Positions 1-6,487 of a stretch of 8,425 bases of DNA are shown one piece after another. Under the pieces are notes generated by a model. It was not told the DNA's origin. It worked only from the letters and a program-made list of their open reading frames with translations, and did no database searches. Within the stretch, counting starts at the first letter, position 1. Each line of letters starts with the position of its first letter. Source of the stretch: an uncultured Oscillospiraceae bacterium (lineage in GTDB: Bacteria; Bacillota; Clostridia; Oscillospirales; Oscillospiraceae); NCBI GenBank assembly GCA_934561725.1, contig CAKTGW010000023.1:1-8425 (forward strand), given 5' to 3'. The translations under genes and the position numbers were made by a program.

Positions 1-219
1 GACCAAGAGTTCGCAGGTGAGCTTTTTATTGCCGGGGCCAAATTGGAAAACGGTAAACTGCTTACAGCAGGTGGAAGAGTACTGTGTGTCACTTGCGTGG
101 CTGAAAATTTGGGAAGTGCAATTGAAAAGGCCTATGCGAATATCGAACATGTGCACTTTGCAAATGCATATTGCCGCAGTGATATAGGACAACGCGCAAT
201 GAAGGCTATCAAGGAATAG
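1..219 (+). CDS. purD: Phosphoribosylamine--glycine ligase, C-terminal end (partial)
   Basis: The window opens inside a reading frame that gives 72 residues before a TAG stop. The family (GAR synthetase) joins 5-phosphoribosylamine and glycine with ATP, the second step of de novo purine synthesis in the cytosol. The fragment matches the C-terminal subdomain of PurD. It has a TAGGRVLCVT segment at fragment residues 22-31, where PurD proteins have a GGRVL-type strand, and a YCRSDIGQRA segment at 57-66 that matches the conserved Y/F-R-x-DIG-x-RA ending. The ATP-grasp core lies upstream, outside the window. The stop codon is 8 bp from the purL start and overlaps the purL ribosome binding site, so the two are almost certainly co-transcribed. 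The assignment rests on the C-terminal segment and on the purL neighbour. Confidence 0.88.
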   Translation, partial: DQEFAGELFIAGAKLENGKLLTAGGRVLCVTCVAENLGSAIEKAYANIEHVHFANAYCRSDIGQRAMKAIKE

Positions 220-222
220 GAG
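218..222 (+). promoter_or_regulatory. Ribosome binding site of purL, overlapping the purD stop
   Basis: AGGAG lies 5 nt before the ATG at 228 and shares its first two bases with the TAG stop of purD. Ribosomes finishing purD would be sitting on this site, so translational coupling is likely. The site fixes the purL start. Confidence 0.8.
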
Positions 223-227
223 TCGCT

Positions 228-3200
228 ATGGTATACAGAGTATTTGTAGAGAAGAAGCCTGGACTTGCCCACGAGGCTCAGTCCCTGAAAAATGAGATCA
301 ACTCTCTGCTGCGGATCAAAGGCCTGACGGACTTGCGTATTCTGTGTCGTTATGATGTGGAGCATATTGACAGAGAGCTTTTTGAGTACAGTGTAAAGAC
401 TGTATTTTCAGAGCCGCAGTTGGATATTGCGTCCGCGGACATGGGGAATATAAGCGGATGCGCCGTGTTTGCAGTGGAATATCTGCCCGGACAGTTTGAC
501 CAGCGCGCAGATTCTGCTGCCCAGTGTATCCAGATCATTTCCCAGGGTGAGCGTCCGGTTGTGCGGACGGCAAAGGTTTATCTGCTGTATGGTGAGTTGA
601 CTTCAGCTGAAATTGACCAGATCAAAAAATATGTGATCAATCCGGTTGAATGCCGAGAAGCAGGCCTGGAGCCGGTGAGTACGCTGGCAAATGAGTTCAC
701 AGTACCGGAATCCGTAGATGTGATCCAGGGCTTTTGCACTTTGGATACTGCTGCTCTGGAAAAAATGATTTCTGATTATGGCTTGGCTATGGATTTGGCG
801 GATATACAGTTCTGCCAGGAATATTTCCGCAGCGAGCACAGAGAGCCTACAATTACAGAAATTCGTGTGATTGATACATATTGGTCTGACCATTGCCGTC
901 ATACAACATTCCTGACAACGATTGATAAGGTGACGTTCGAAGACGAACTGCTGAAATCTGCCTATGACGAGTATATGGCAGCCAGAGATGAAATCGGCAG
1001 GACAAAGCCCGTTAATCTGATGGATATCGGCACATTGGCAGGACGGTTTATGCGTGCCAAGGGAATGCTGAATAAGCTGGACGAATCAGAAGAGATCAAT
1101 GCCTGTACTGTAAAGATCAAAGTGAATGTAGATGGCGAAGAGCAGGACTGGCTGCTTCTGTTTAAAAACGAGACGCACAACCATCCTACGGAAATCGAGC
1201 CCTTCGGTGGTGCCGCTACCTGCATTGGCGGTGCGATTCGAGATCCGCTCTCCGGCCGCAGCTACGTTTATGCGGCAATGCGCGTTACCGGTGCGGCTGA
1301 TCCCTTGAAACCGGTCAAGGAGACGATGCCAGGTAAACTTTCTCAGCGCAAAATAGTTACAACTGCGGCAGCCGGCTATAGTTCTTACGGCAACCAGATC
1401 GGATTGGCAACAGGTCAGGTCGATGAGCTGTATCATCCGGGATATGTGGCCAAGCGTATGGAAATTGGTGCAGTGATTGCAGCTGTGCCCGCAGAAAATG
1501 TCCGCCGTGAATGCCCGGAACCCGGCGATGTTGTGATCCTGCTGGGCGGACGCACAGGAAGAGATGGCTGCGGCGGTGCTACGGGGTCATCTAAATCTCA
1601 TACAGTTGAATCTTTGGAGCACTGCGGCGCCGAGGTGCAGAAGGGCAATGCTCCGGAGGAGCGCAAGCTTCAGCGGCTGTTCCGTATACCTGAGGCAGCC
1701 AGATTGATCAAGCGCTGCAACGATTTTGGAGCTGGCGGTGTTTCCGTCGCTATCGGTGAACTGGCCGACGGTTTGGATATTGATTTGAACACTGTTCCAA
1801 AAAAATATGAAGGTTTGGATGGAACTGAACTGGCCATCAGTGAATCTCAGGAGCGGATGGCAGTTGTAGTCGAAGCTAAGGATGCAGCGCGTTTTATGGC
1901 GTTGGCCGATTCTGAAAATCTGGAGTCCACTATTGTGGCTGTGGTCAAAGCTGAGCCGCGTCTGACTATGAGCTGGAACGGACGGAAGATCGTTGATCTC
2001 TCGCGCGAGTTCGTAAATTCCAATGGTGCGGAAAAGCATATTGAGATCACAGCTTCCAAGCCGGAGAGCTATGCAAAGGTGCCGGTAGAGGATTTCGTTT
2101 CCGGTTATAGGGCATTGGCTGAGGATCTGAATGTTTGCTCTAAGCGCGGACTTTCTGAGAATTTTGACTCGACGATAGGTGCGGGAACTGTACTTATGCC
2201 GTTTGGCGGTGTAAATCAGCAGACGCCCATTCAGGCCATGGTTCATAAGATTCCCGTTGAGAAGCAGGACACGGATACTTGCTCTTATATGTCCTGGGGC
2301 TATAATCCCTTTATTACAGAAAAGAGTCCGTATCACGGTGCATATCTGGCAGTAATTGAGTCCGTGTCAAAGCTCGTTGCTACCGGAGCAAAATTTGAGG
2401 ATGTCTATTTGACATTCCAGGAGTATTTTGAAAAGCTTCACCGCGATGCCAGACGCTGGGGTAAGCCGTTTTCTGCACTGATTGGTGCTTTCAAAGCGCA
2501 GCGTGAGTTGAATATCGCCGCAATTGGCGGTAAGGATTCTATGAGCGGCAGCTTTGAGAATATTGATGTGCCGCCGACGCTGGTTTCATTTGCGGTGACT
2601 ACCGGAAAAACAGATGAGGTGATCTCTCCGGAGTTTAAGGGAGACGGACACAAGGTGGTCTGGCTGCATCCTGAATATGATGCCAATGGACTTCCTGTTA
2701 CAGCCTCTCTTCTGAATACCTTTGACACTGTGACTGGGCTGATGCGTGCCGGAAAGGTTTGCGCGGCCTATACGCCCACTTACGGCGGTGTGGCCGAAGC
2801 CGTTATGAAAATGTGCTTTGGCAATAACGTTGGTTTTGCCTATGCGGACGATGTAGATGTGCAGTCCATCTTCGATTATGCATATGGCAGCTTTGTGCTG
2901 GAATTGACTGGTAACGATGACATAGGAGAACCCTTGGGCGAGACTACATTTGAACGGTCTATTTCCTATGGCGGACATAAGCTGTCCCTGGATGAGCTGC
3001 TTGATGCATATGAAAAAAAGCTGGAGCCGATTTTCCCCTGCAATATTCAGCAGCAGGGAACTGATATGCGGGCTTTTGACTTTAATGCAGATAAACGAGT
3101 CGCACCGGCTTATAACTGTGCAAAACCGAAGGTCCTTATTCCTGTATTCCCCGGGACGAATTGCGAATTTGATACGGCCAAGGTTCTGCGCAAGGCAGGC

Positions 3201-3923
3201 GCTGATCCCCAGATCATTGTTATCCGCAATTTGAGTGCATCGGACATTACTCAGTCTGTAGAATATTTCTCTGAGCAGCTCAAGCAGGCGCAGATGATCT
3301 TTATTCCCGGCGGTTTTTCTGGTGGCGATGAGCCGGATGGATCCGGTAAGTTCATTACTGCGTTCTTCCGCAATGCGGCTATTAAGGACGGCGTACATGA
3401 GCTTTTGAAAACACGCGATGGACTGATTTGTGGTATTTGCAATGGCTTCCAGGCTCTGATTAAGCTTGGTCTGGTTCCGTATGGAGAAATTATTGACACA
3501 GATGCTGCATGTCCCACGCTTACCTTCAATACAATTGGTCGCCACCAGTCCAGAATGGTACGTGTGCGGGTGGCTTCCAATAAATCTCCTTGGCTGGCAG
3601 CGACTAAACCTGGAGAGGTGTATACCGTTCCGATTTCTCATGGTGAGGGCCGCTTCCTGGCATCTGATGAACTTATTCTTCAGTTGGCAGCGAACGGACA
3701 GATTGCTACCCAGTATGTAGATTTCACCGGTGCTCCTACTGCGGATATTCATTTTAATCCCAATAATTCCTGTTTTGCCGTCGAGGGTATTACCTCACCG
3801 GATGGCAGAGTTTTCGGAAAAATGGGTCATGCAGAGCGCATTGGCAACGGCTTGTATAAAAATGTTCCGGGCGCTTATGACATGAAGATGTTCGAGTCGG
3901 CTGTTCAGTACTTTAACATTTAG
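228..3923 (+). CDS. purL: Phosphoribosylformylglycinamidine synthase, single-chain form
   Basis: FGAM synthase converts FGAR, glutamine and ATP to FGAM, the fourth step of de novo purine synthesis, in the cytosol. At 1,231 residues it is the long fused form with its own glutaminase domain, in the size range of the clostridial type, not the separate PurS/PurQ/PurL proteins. An N-terminal PurS-like part (about 1-160) is followed by a linker region and the start of the synthetase core with YWSDHCRHTTF at 218-228. The motif KNETHNHPTEIEPFGGAA at 313-330 and the second-half motifs YNPFITEKSP (692-701) and AIGGKDSMSG (765-774) mark the two PurM-like halves. The class I glutaminase domain begins near 967. 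It has FPGTNCE (974-980), PGGFSGGDE (1028-1036) and GICNGFQ (1069-1075) with nucleophile Cys1071. His1201 and Glu1203 in GHAER would complete the catalytic triad. The protein looks intact. The gene ends in a hairpin shared with the convergent phosphofructokinase gene. Confidence 0.97.
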   Translation: MVYRVFVEKKPGLAHEAQSLKNEINSLLRIKGLTDLRILCRYDVEHIDRELFEYSVKTVFSEPQLDIASADMGNISGCAVFAVEYLPGQFDQRADSAAQCIQIISQGERPVVRTAKVYLLYGELTSAEIDQIKKYVINPVECREAGLEPVSTLANEFTVPESVDVIQGFCTLDTAALEKMISDYGLAMDLADIQFCQEYFRSEHREPTITEIRVIDTYWSDHCRHTTFLTTIDKVTFEDELLKSAYDEYMAARDEIGRTKPVNLMDIGTLAGRFMRAKGMLNKLDESEEINACTVKIKVNVDGEEQDWLLLFKNETHNHPTEIEPFGGAATCIGGAIRDPLSGRSYVYAAMRVTGAADPLKPVKETMPGKLSQRKIVTTAAAGYSSYGNQIGLATGQVDELYHPGYVAKRMEIGAVIAAVPAENVRRECPEPGDVVILLGGRTGRDGCGGATGSSKSHTVESLEHCGAEVQKGNAPEERKLQRLFRIPEAARLIKRCNDFGAGGVSVAIGELADGLDIDLNTVPKKYEGLDGTELAISESQERMAVVVEAKDAARFMALADSENLESTIVAVVKAEPRLTMSWNGRKIVDLSREFVNSNGAEKHIEITASKPESYAKVPVEDFVSGYRALAEDLNVCSKRGLSENFDSTIGAGTVLMPFGGVNQQTPIQAMVHKIPVEKQDTDTCSYMSWGYNPFITEKSPYHGAYLAVIESVSKLVATGAKFEDVYLTFQEYFEKLHRDARRWGKPFSALIGAFKAQRELNIAAIGGKDSMSGSFENIDVPPTLVSFAVTTGKTDEVISPEFKGDGHKVVWLHPEYDANGLPVTASLLNTFDTVTGLMRAGKVCAAYTPTYGGVAEAVMKMCFGNNVGFAYADDVDVQSIFDYAYGSFVLELTGNDDIGEPLGETTFERSISYGGHKLSLDELLDAYEKKLEPIFPCNIQQQGTDMRAFDFNADKRVAPAYNCAKPKVLIPVFPGTNCEFDTAKVLRKAGADPQIIVIRNLSASDITQSVEYFSEQLKQAQMIFIPGGFSGGDEPDGSGKFITAFFRNAAIKDGVHELLKTRDGLICGICNGFQALIKLGLVPYGEIIDTDAACPTLTFNTIGRHQSRMVRVRVASNKSPWLAATKPGEVYTVPISHGEGRFLASDELILQLAANGQIATQYVDFTGAPTADIHFNPNNSCFAVEGITSPDGRVFGKMGHAERIGNGLYKNVPGAYDMKMFESAVQYFNI

Positions 3924-3936
3924 TTATACCAATTAA

Positions 3937-3969
3937 AAGAAGCCACCAGCTTTTAGCTGATGGCTTCTT
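3937..3969. terminator. Shared bidirectional terminator between purL and the phosphofructokinase gene
   Basis: The arms AAGAAGCCACCAGC (3937-3950) and GCTGATGGCTTCTT (3956-3969) enclose a 5-nt loop. The stem has 14 positions with one non-Watson-Crick pair: C-A in the plus-strand transcript, but a U-G wobble in the minus-strand transcript. A short T-rich run follows on each side. The hairpin starts 13 nt after the purL stop and 3 nt after the stop of the minus-strand gene, so it can serve both. Confidence 0.82.
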
Positions 3970-3972
3970 GAT

Positions 3973-5223
3973 TTATTTTGCAAGAATTTTTTTCAATTTG
4001 GCATAGCGGGGGAGAGAATTTTCAGTAATGCGGGCAGGCTCGCCCTGAATCAACGGCTCTGCATAGGCTATAAAATCATCTGTTACGTTATTGCCTTCTT
4101 CGGAGATCCAATCCAGAGGAACTTTCTTTTCAAAATTTGCGACCTCAGTCAGCGGAAGTAATTTCTCATGACAGATATACTGCTGAGAATCTGCCGCACG
4201 TTCAAGTGCAACCATATAGCCGCTCTTGCCGGCAACGGCATTTTCTACGGCAGCGCGGCCAACCAGAATAGCTTCATCCACATCTGTGCGCGACGCCAGA
4301 TGCGCAGCGCTGCGCTGCATTAGACTTAATTCAATGCCGCGGACTTTCGCGCCGGTACGGCATTTTAATTCATGAGCCAACTGCACGGCCAGACCGCCCA
4401 ACTGCTGATGACCGAAATTATCCTTTGTATTGGCGGTATCGCTGAACTTAGCAGCAATCAATGTACCATCAGCATCCCGCACACCTTCAGATATGGCAAT
4501 CAGTACTTTGCCCTGACTGGCATAGAGATTCTCTACGTCTGTGTAGAAACGCTGAAGATCAAATGGGATCTCCGGGAGATAGATCAAATCAGGTCCGGAA
4601 CCATATTTTGTTGCCAATGCGGCACTGCCGGTAAGCCATCCGGCGTTGCGGCCCATGATTTCAATGACAGTGATCATACCGCTGTCATACACACGTGCAT
4701 CCTTTGAGACCTCCATACATGTTGTGGCAATGTATTTGGCGGCGGAGCCAAAGCCGGGGCAATGATCTGTTCCATACAAATCATTATCGATCGTTTTGGG
4801 GATGCCCATTACACGGCATTCATAACCAACGTGCTGCATATAGCGGTTTATTTTATCACAGGTGTCCATGGAATCATTTCCGCCATTATAGAAAAAGTAC
4901 CGTACATTGTATTTTTTGAAAATCTCCAGAATGCGGATGTAATCCCTCTCATCTTCTGTAAAATCGGCTATTTTGTAACGGCAGGAGCCTAACTCAGAAG
5001 AAGGGGTATTTGTGAGCAGGCTAAGCTCCTGTTCATCTTCCTGATCCATATCATAGAGCTTGTCATTCAAAACGCCTACGATGCCGTTGGCTGCGCCCAG
5101 AACTCGGGTTATAAACGGGCTATCCAGAGCGGCGCGAATAGCGCCGTAAGCGCTGGCGTTGATCACAGCGGTAGGTCCGCCAGACTGACCAATAATGCAT
5201 GCTCCTGTAAGCTGGTTATGCAT
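3973..5223 (-). CDS. pfp: Phosphofructokinase, predicted pyrophosphate-dependent (PFP)
   Basis: This 416-residue protein belongs to the phosphofructokinase A family and should phosphorylate fructose 6-phosphate to fructose 1,6-bisphosphate in the cytosol. The N-terminal GQSGGPTAVINAS (12-24) is the phosphate-binding loop. Two positions decide the phosphoryl donor. GGNDSMDT (114-121) has Asp117 where ATP-dependent enzymes have Gly (Gly104 in E. coli PfkA), and PKTIDNDL (142-149) has Lys143 where they have Gly124. Asp plus Lys is the established signature of PPi-dependent enzymes, whose reaction is reversible. The PKTIDND segment carries the catalytic base region, MGRNAGWL (190-197) and SEG (245-247) the sugar-phosphate contacts. 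Asn116 stands where E. coli has the Mg-binding Asp103. GGAGGA 6 nt upstream supports this ATG. The gene is divergent from the aldolase, the next enzyme in the pathway. Donor choice is inferred from residues, not measured. Confidence 0.92.
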   Translation of the reverse strand: MHNQLTGACIIGQSGGPTAVINASAYGAIRAALDSPFITRVLGAANGIVGVLNDKLYDMDQEDEQELSLLTNTPSSELGSCRYKIADFTEDERDYIRILEIFKKYNVRYFFYNGGNDSMDTCDKINRYMQHVGYECRVMGIPKTIDNDLYGTDHCPGFGSAAKYIATTCMEVSKDARVYDSGMITVIEIMGRNAGWLTGSAALATKYGSGPDLIYLPEIPFDLQRFYTDVENLYASQGKVLIAISEGVRDADGTLIAAKFSDTANTKDNFGHQQLGGLAVQLAHELKCRTGAKVRGIELSLMQRSAAHLASRTDVDEAILVGRAAVENAVAGKSGYMVALERAADSQQYICHEKLLPLTEVANFEKKVPLDWISEEGNNVTDDFIAYAEPLIQGEPARITENSLPRYAKLKKILAK

Positions 5224-5229
5224 AGTTCT

Positions 5230-5235
5230 TCCTCC
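5230..5235 (-). promoter_or_regulatory. Ribosome binding site of the phosphofructokinase gene
   Basis: On the minus strand GGAGGA stands 6 nt before the ATG whose first base is 5223. It is a near-consensus Shine-Dalgarno site and fixes that start. Confidence 0.8.
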
Positions 5236-5259
5236 GGTTTATTATTAATCGACGTATGT

Positions 5260-5283
5260 TTAACCTATGATACCATAGTTTAA
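5260..5283. repeat. 10-4-10 bp inverted repeat, candidate operator
   Basis: The arms TTAACCTATG (5260-5269) and CATAGTTTAA (5274-5283) are separated by ATAC. Nine of the ten arm positions are complementary, and the inner five are perfect. The repeat lies in the 162-bp region between the divergent phosphofructokinase and aldolase genes, about 37 bp upstream of the former. It covers the best -10 candidate for that gene, which fits a repressor site. It has no U tract, so it is not a terminator. It does not match the Rex or CcpA consensus, and the binding protein is unknown. Confidence 0.5.
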
Positions 5284-5295
5284 TTGGAAAATAAA
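5267..5295 (-). promoter_or_regulatory. Possible promoter of the phosphofructokinase gene
   Basis: On the minus strand TATCAT (5272 to 5267) is a fair -10 hexamer. TTTATT (5295 to 5290) stands 17 bp upstream with three of six matches to TTGACA. Initiation would be near 5260, giving a leader of about 36 nt. The -35 is poor, so this call is tentative. The -10 sits inside the inverted repeat at 5260-5283. Confidence 0.3.
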
Positions 5296-5309
5296 CACAT
5301 GATTTCATC

Positions 5310-5337
5310 TTTATTTTCATTGATTCTGTGTTATAAT
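5310..5337 (+). promoter_or_regulatory. Promoter of the aldolase gene, extended -10 type
   Basis: TATAAT at 5332-5337 is a perfect -10 hexamer, preceded by TGT at 5329-5331, which makes the extended TGn element. The -35 candidate TTTATT at 5310-5315, 16 bp upstream, is weak, as is usual with an extended -10. Initiation would be near 5344, leaving a leader of about 42 nt before the ATG at 5386. Its position also shows that translation cannot begin at the in-frame TTG at 5284. Confidence 0.7.
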
Positions 5338-5373
5338 GGTGCTGTTAACCAGATAAAATTATTCTATTCAAAT

Positions 5374-5377
5374 GGAG
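5374..5377 (+). promoter_or_regulatory. Ribosome binding site of the aldolase gene, deciding the start
   Basis: GGAG lies 8 nt before the ATG at 5386. The open frame runs further upstream to a TTG at 5284, but that stretch contains the promoter, so this site and ATG are preferred. Confidence 0.75.
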
Positions 5378-5385
5378 TTGAAATT

Positions 5386-6321
5386 ATGCCACTTGTTACA
5401 TCTACTGAAATGTTCCGCAAAGCCTATGATGGAGGATATGCGATCGGCGCTTTTAATGTAAACAATATGGAAATCGTTCAGGGAATTACTGAGGCGGCCG
5501 CTGAGGTGAGGGCACCGCTGATCCTGCAGGTTTCTGCGGGCGCACGCAAATATGCCAAGCATGTCTATCTTGTAAAGCTGGTAGAGGCGGCAATAGAGGA
5601 TACCGGTTTGCCTATTTGCCTGCATTTGGATCATGGTGAGAATTTTGAAGTTTGCAAAAGCTGCATTGATGGTGGCTTTACATCTGTCATGATCGATGGC
5701 TCCAAACATAGCCTGCAGGAGAACATTGCCCTGACCCGCCAGGTCGTTAAATATGCACATGACAGGGGCGTTGTTGTAGAAGGCGAACTGGGCCGCTTAG
5801 CCGGAATTGAGGACGATATTCATGTTTCAGCAGAGGACAGCTCGTATACTCGCCCTGAAGATGTAGAAGAGTTTGTCACAAAGACCGGTGTTGACTCTCT
5901 GGCGATTGCAATTGGCACAAGTCATGGTGCATTTAAATATAAACCAGGACAGAAGCCTCAACTGCGCTTTGATATTTTGGAGGAGGTAGAGAAACGTCTG
6001 CCGGGATTTCCGATCGTTCTTCACGGTGCTTCTTCCGTGATCCCCCAATATGTTGATATCATTAATGCAAACGGTGGAGATTTGGCTGATGCAATCGGTA
6101 TCCCTGAAGATATGCTGCGGCAAGCAGCCAAAATGGCTGTATGTAAGATCAATATAGATACCGATCTTCGTTTGGCAATGACGGCTGGAATTCGGGCTCA
6201 TATGGCAGCGCATCCGGAGCACTTTGATCCGCGCCAGTATCTGACTCCTGGCCGGGATAATATTCGTGAGTTAGTCAAGGCAAAAATCGTCAACGTTCTG
6301 GGTTCAGACGGTAAAGCATAA
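5386..6321 (+). CDS. fba: Fructose-bisphosphate aldolase, class II (zinc-dependent)
   Basis: The enzyme cleaves fructose 1,6-bisphosphate to dihydroxyacetone phosphate and glyceraldehyde 3-phosphate, and runs in reverse in gluconeogenesis. The 311-residue protein starts MPLVTSTEMF, typical of class II aldolases, followed by the GAFNVNNME segment at 21-29. HLDHG at 80-84 holds the catalytic Asp82 and zinc ligand His83. VEGELG at 131-136, GTSHGAFK at 177-184 with His180, and VLHGAS at 211-216 with His213 supply the rest of the metal and phosphate site. NIDTD at 256-260 is the conserved substrate-binding segment. Length and ligand spacing fit the class IIB (Bacillus-like) group. The related tagatose-bisphosphate aldolases share these motifs, but location beside a phosphofructokinase favours the glycolytic role. 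A terminator 34 bp downstream indicates a single-gene transcript. The frame is open upstream of the start without family-like sequence. Confidence 0.95.
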   Translation: MPLVTSTEMFRKAYDGGYAIGAFNVNNMEIVQGITEAAAEVRAPLILQVSAGARKYAKHVYLVKLVEAAIEDTGLPICLHLDHGENFEVCKSCIDGGFTSVMIDGSKHSLQENIALTRQVVKYAHDRGVVVEGELGRLAGIEDDIHVSAEDSSYTRPEDVEEFVTKTGVDSLAIAIGTSHGAFKYKPGQKPQLRFDILEEVEKRLPGFPIVLHGASSVIPQYVDIINANGGDLADAIGIPEDMLRQAAKMAVCKINIDTDLRLAMTAGIRAHMAAHPEHFDPRQYLTPGRDNIRELVKAKIVNVLGSDGKA

Positions 6322-6355
6322 AATTCATCTGAAGATCAGAACTCAATAATATGAA

Positions 6356-6402
6356 GTAAGTGCCGCAAGGTCGTTGATTGGCTGGGCGGCACTTGCTTTT
6401 TT
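6356..6402 (+). terminator. Rho-independent terminator after the aldolase gene
   Basis: GTAAGTGCCGC (6356-6366) pairs with GCGGCACTTGC (6386-6396), 11 bp including one U-G wobble, around a 19-nt loop. Six T residues follow at 6397-6402. It isolates the aldolase from the regulator gene downstream. Confidence 0.9.
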
Positions 6403-6415
6403 GTCTAAGTTTAAA

Positions 6416-6450
6416 ACTTTGAAGATATTTTACAAGACTTTTCCAATATT
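6416..6450 (+). promoter_or_regulatory. Paired direct repeats, candidate binding site of the downstream AraC-family regulator
   Basis: ACTTT-N4-ATATT occurs at 6416-6429 and again at 6437-6450, exactly 21 bp apart, two turns of the helix. Widening to 17-bp units (6413-6429 and 6434-6450) gives 12 identities of 17. AraC-family proteins bind tandem half-sites about 21 bp apart on one face of DNA, with the proximal half-site at the -35 region, as here. The region is AT-rich, so chance similarity cannot be excluded. That the regulator binds here is inference. Confidence 0.45.
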
Positions 6451-6462
6451 CAGCAGTAAAAT
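6434..6462 (+). promoter_or_regulatory. Possible promoter of the regulator-transporter operon
   Basis: TAAAAT at 6457-6462 matches five of six bases of the -10 consensus. The hexamer 17 bp upstream, AAGACT at 6434-6439, matches only the central GAC of TTGACA. A good -10 with a poor -35 is typical of activator-dependent promoters. Initiation near 6469 would leave a short leader of about 19 nt. Confidence 0.35.
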
Positions 6463-6469
6463 GATATAA

Positions 6470-6478
6470 GGAAGGGAG
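6470..6478 (+). promoter_or_regulatory. Ribosome binding site of the AraC-family gene
   Basis: The purine run GGAAGGGAG ends 9 nt before the ATG at 6488 and supports that start. Confidence 0.65.
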
Positions 6479-6487
6479 CAGAGCCAT

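Noticed and set aside
2586..3752. Long open frame on the minus strand inside purL (388 codons), and another at 1587-2336
   Set aside because: Both lie fully antisense to well-conserved purL domains. The translations are rich in Arg, Ser, Cys and Ile without recognisable domains, as expected for mirror frames of a real gene.
5284..5385. In-frame N-terminal extension of the aldolase from TTG at 5284
   Set aside because: The stretch contains the extended -10 promoter at 5329-5337, has no ribosome binding site before the TTG, and encodes residues unlike aldolase. The ATG at 5386 has GGAG at proper distance and gives the family's normal N-terminus.
5224..5385. Possible riboswitch or structured leader between the divergent glycolytic genes
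   Set aside because: The leaders would be only about 36 and 42 nt, too short for a known riboswitch, and no conserved aptamer sequence or anti-terminator hairpin is seen.
6331..6344. Small hairpin TCTGA-AGA-TCAGA between the aldolase stop and its terminator
   Set aside because: A 5-bp stem with a 3-nt loop and no U tract is too weak to call, and the real terminator follows at 6356.
6407..6419. AAGTTT-A-AAACTT palindrome before the regulator gene
   Set aside because: It is a perfect 6-1-6 inverted repeat but made almost only of A and T, lies just after the aldolase T tract, and AraC-family sites are direct repeats. Chance is the simpler explanation.
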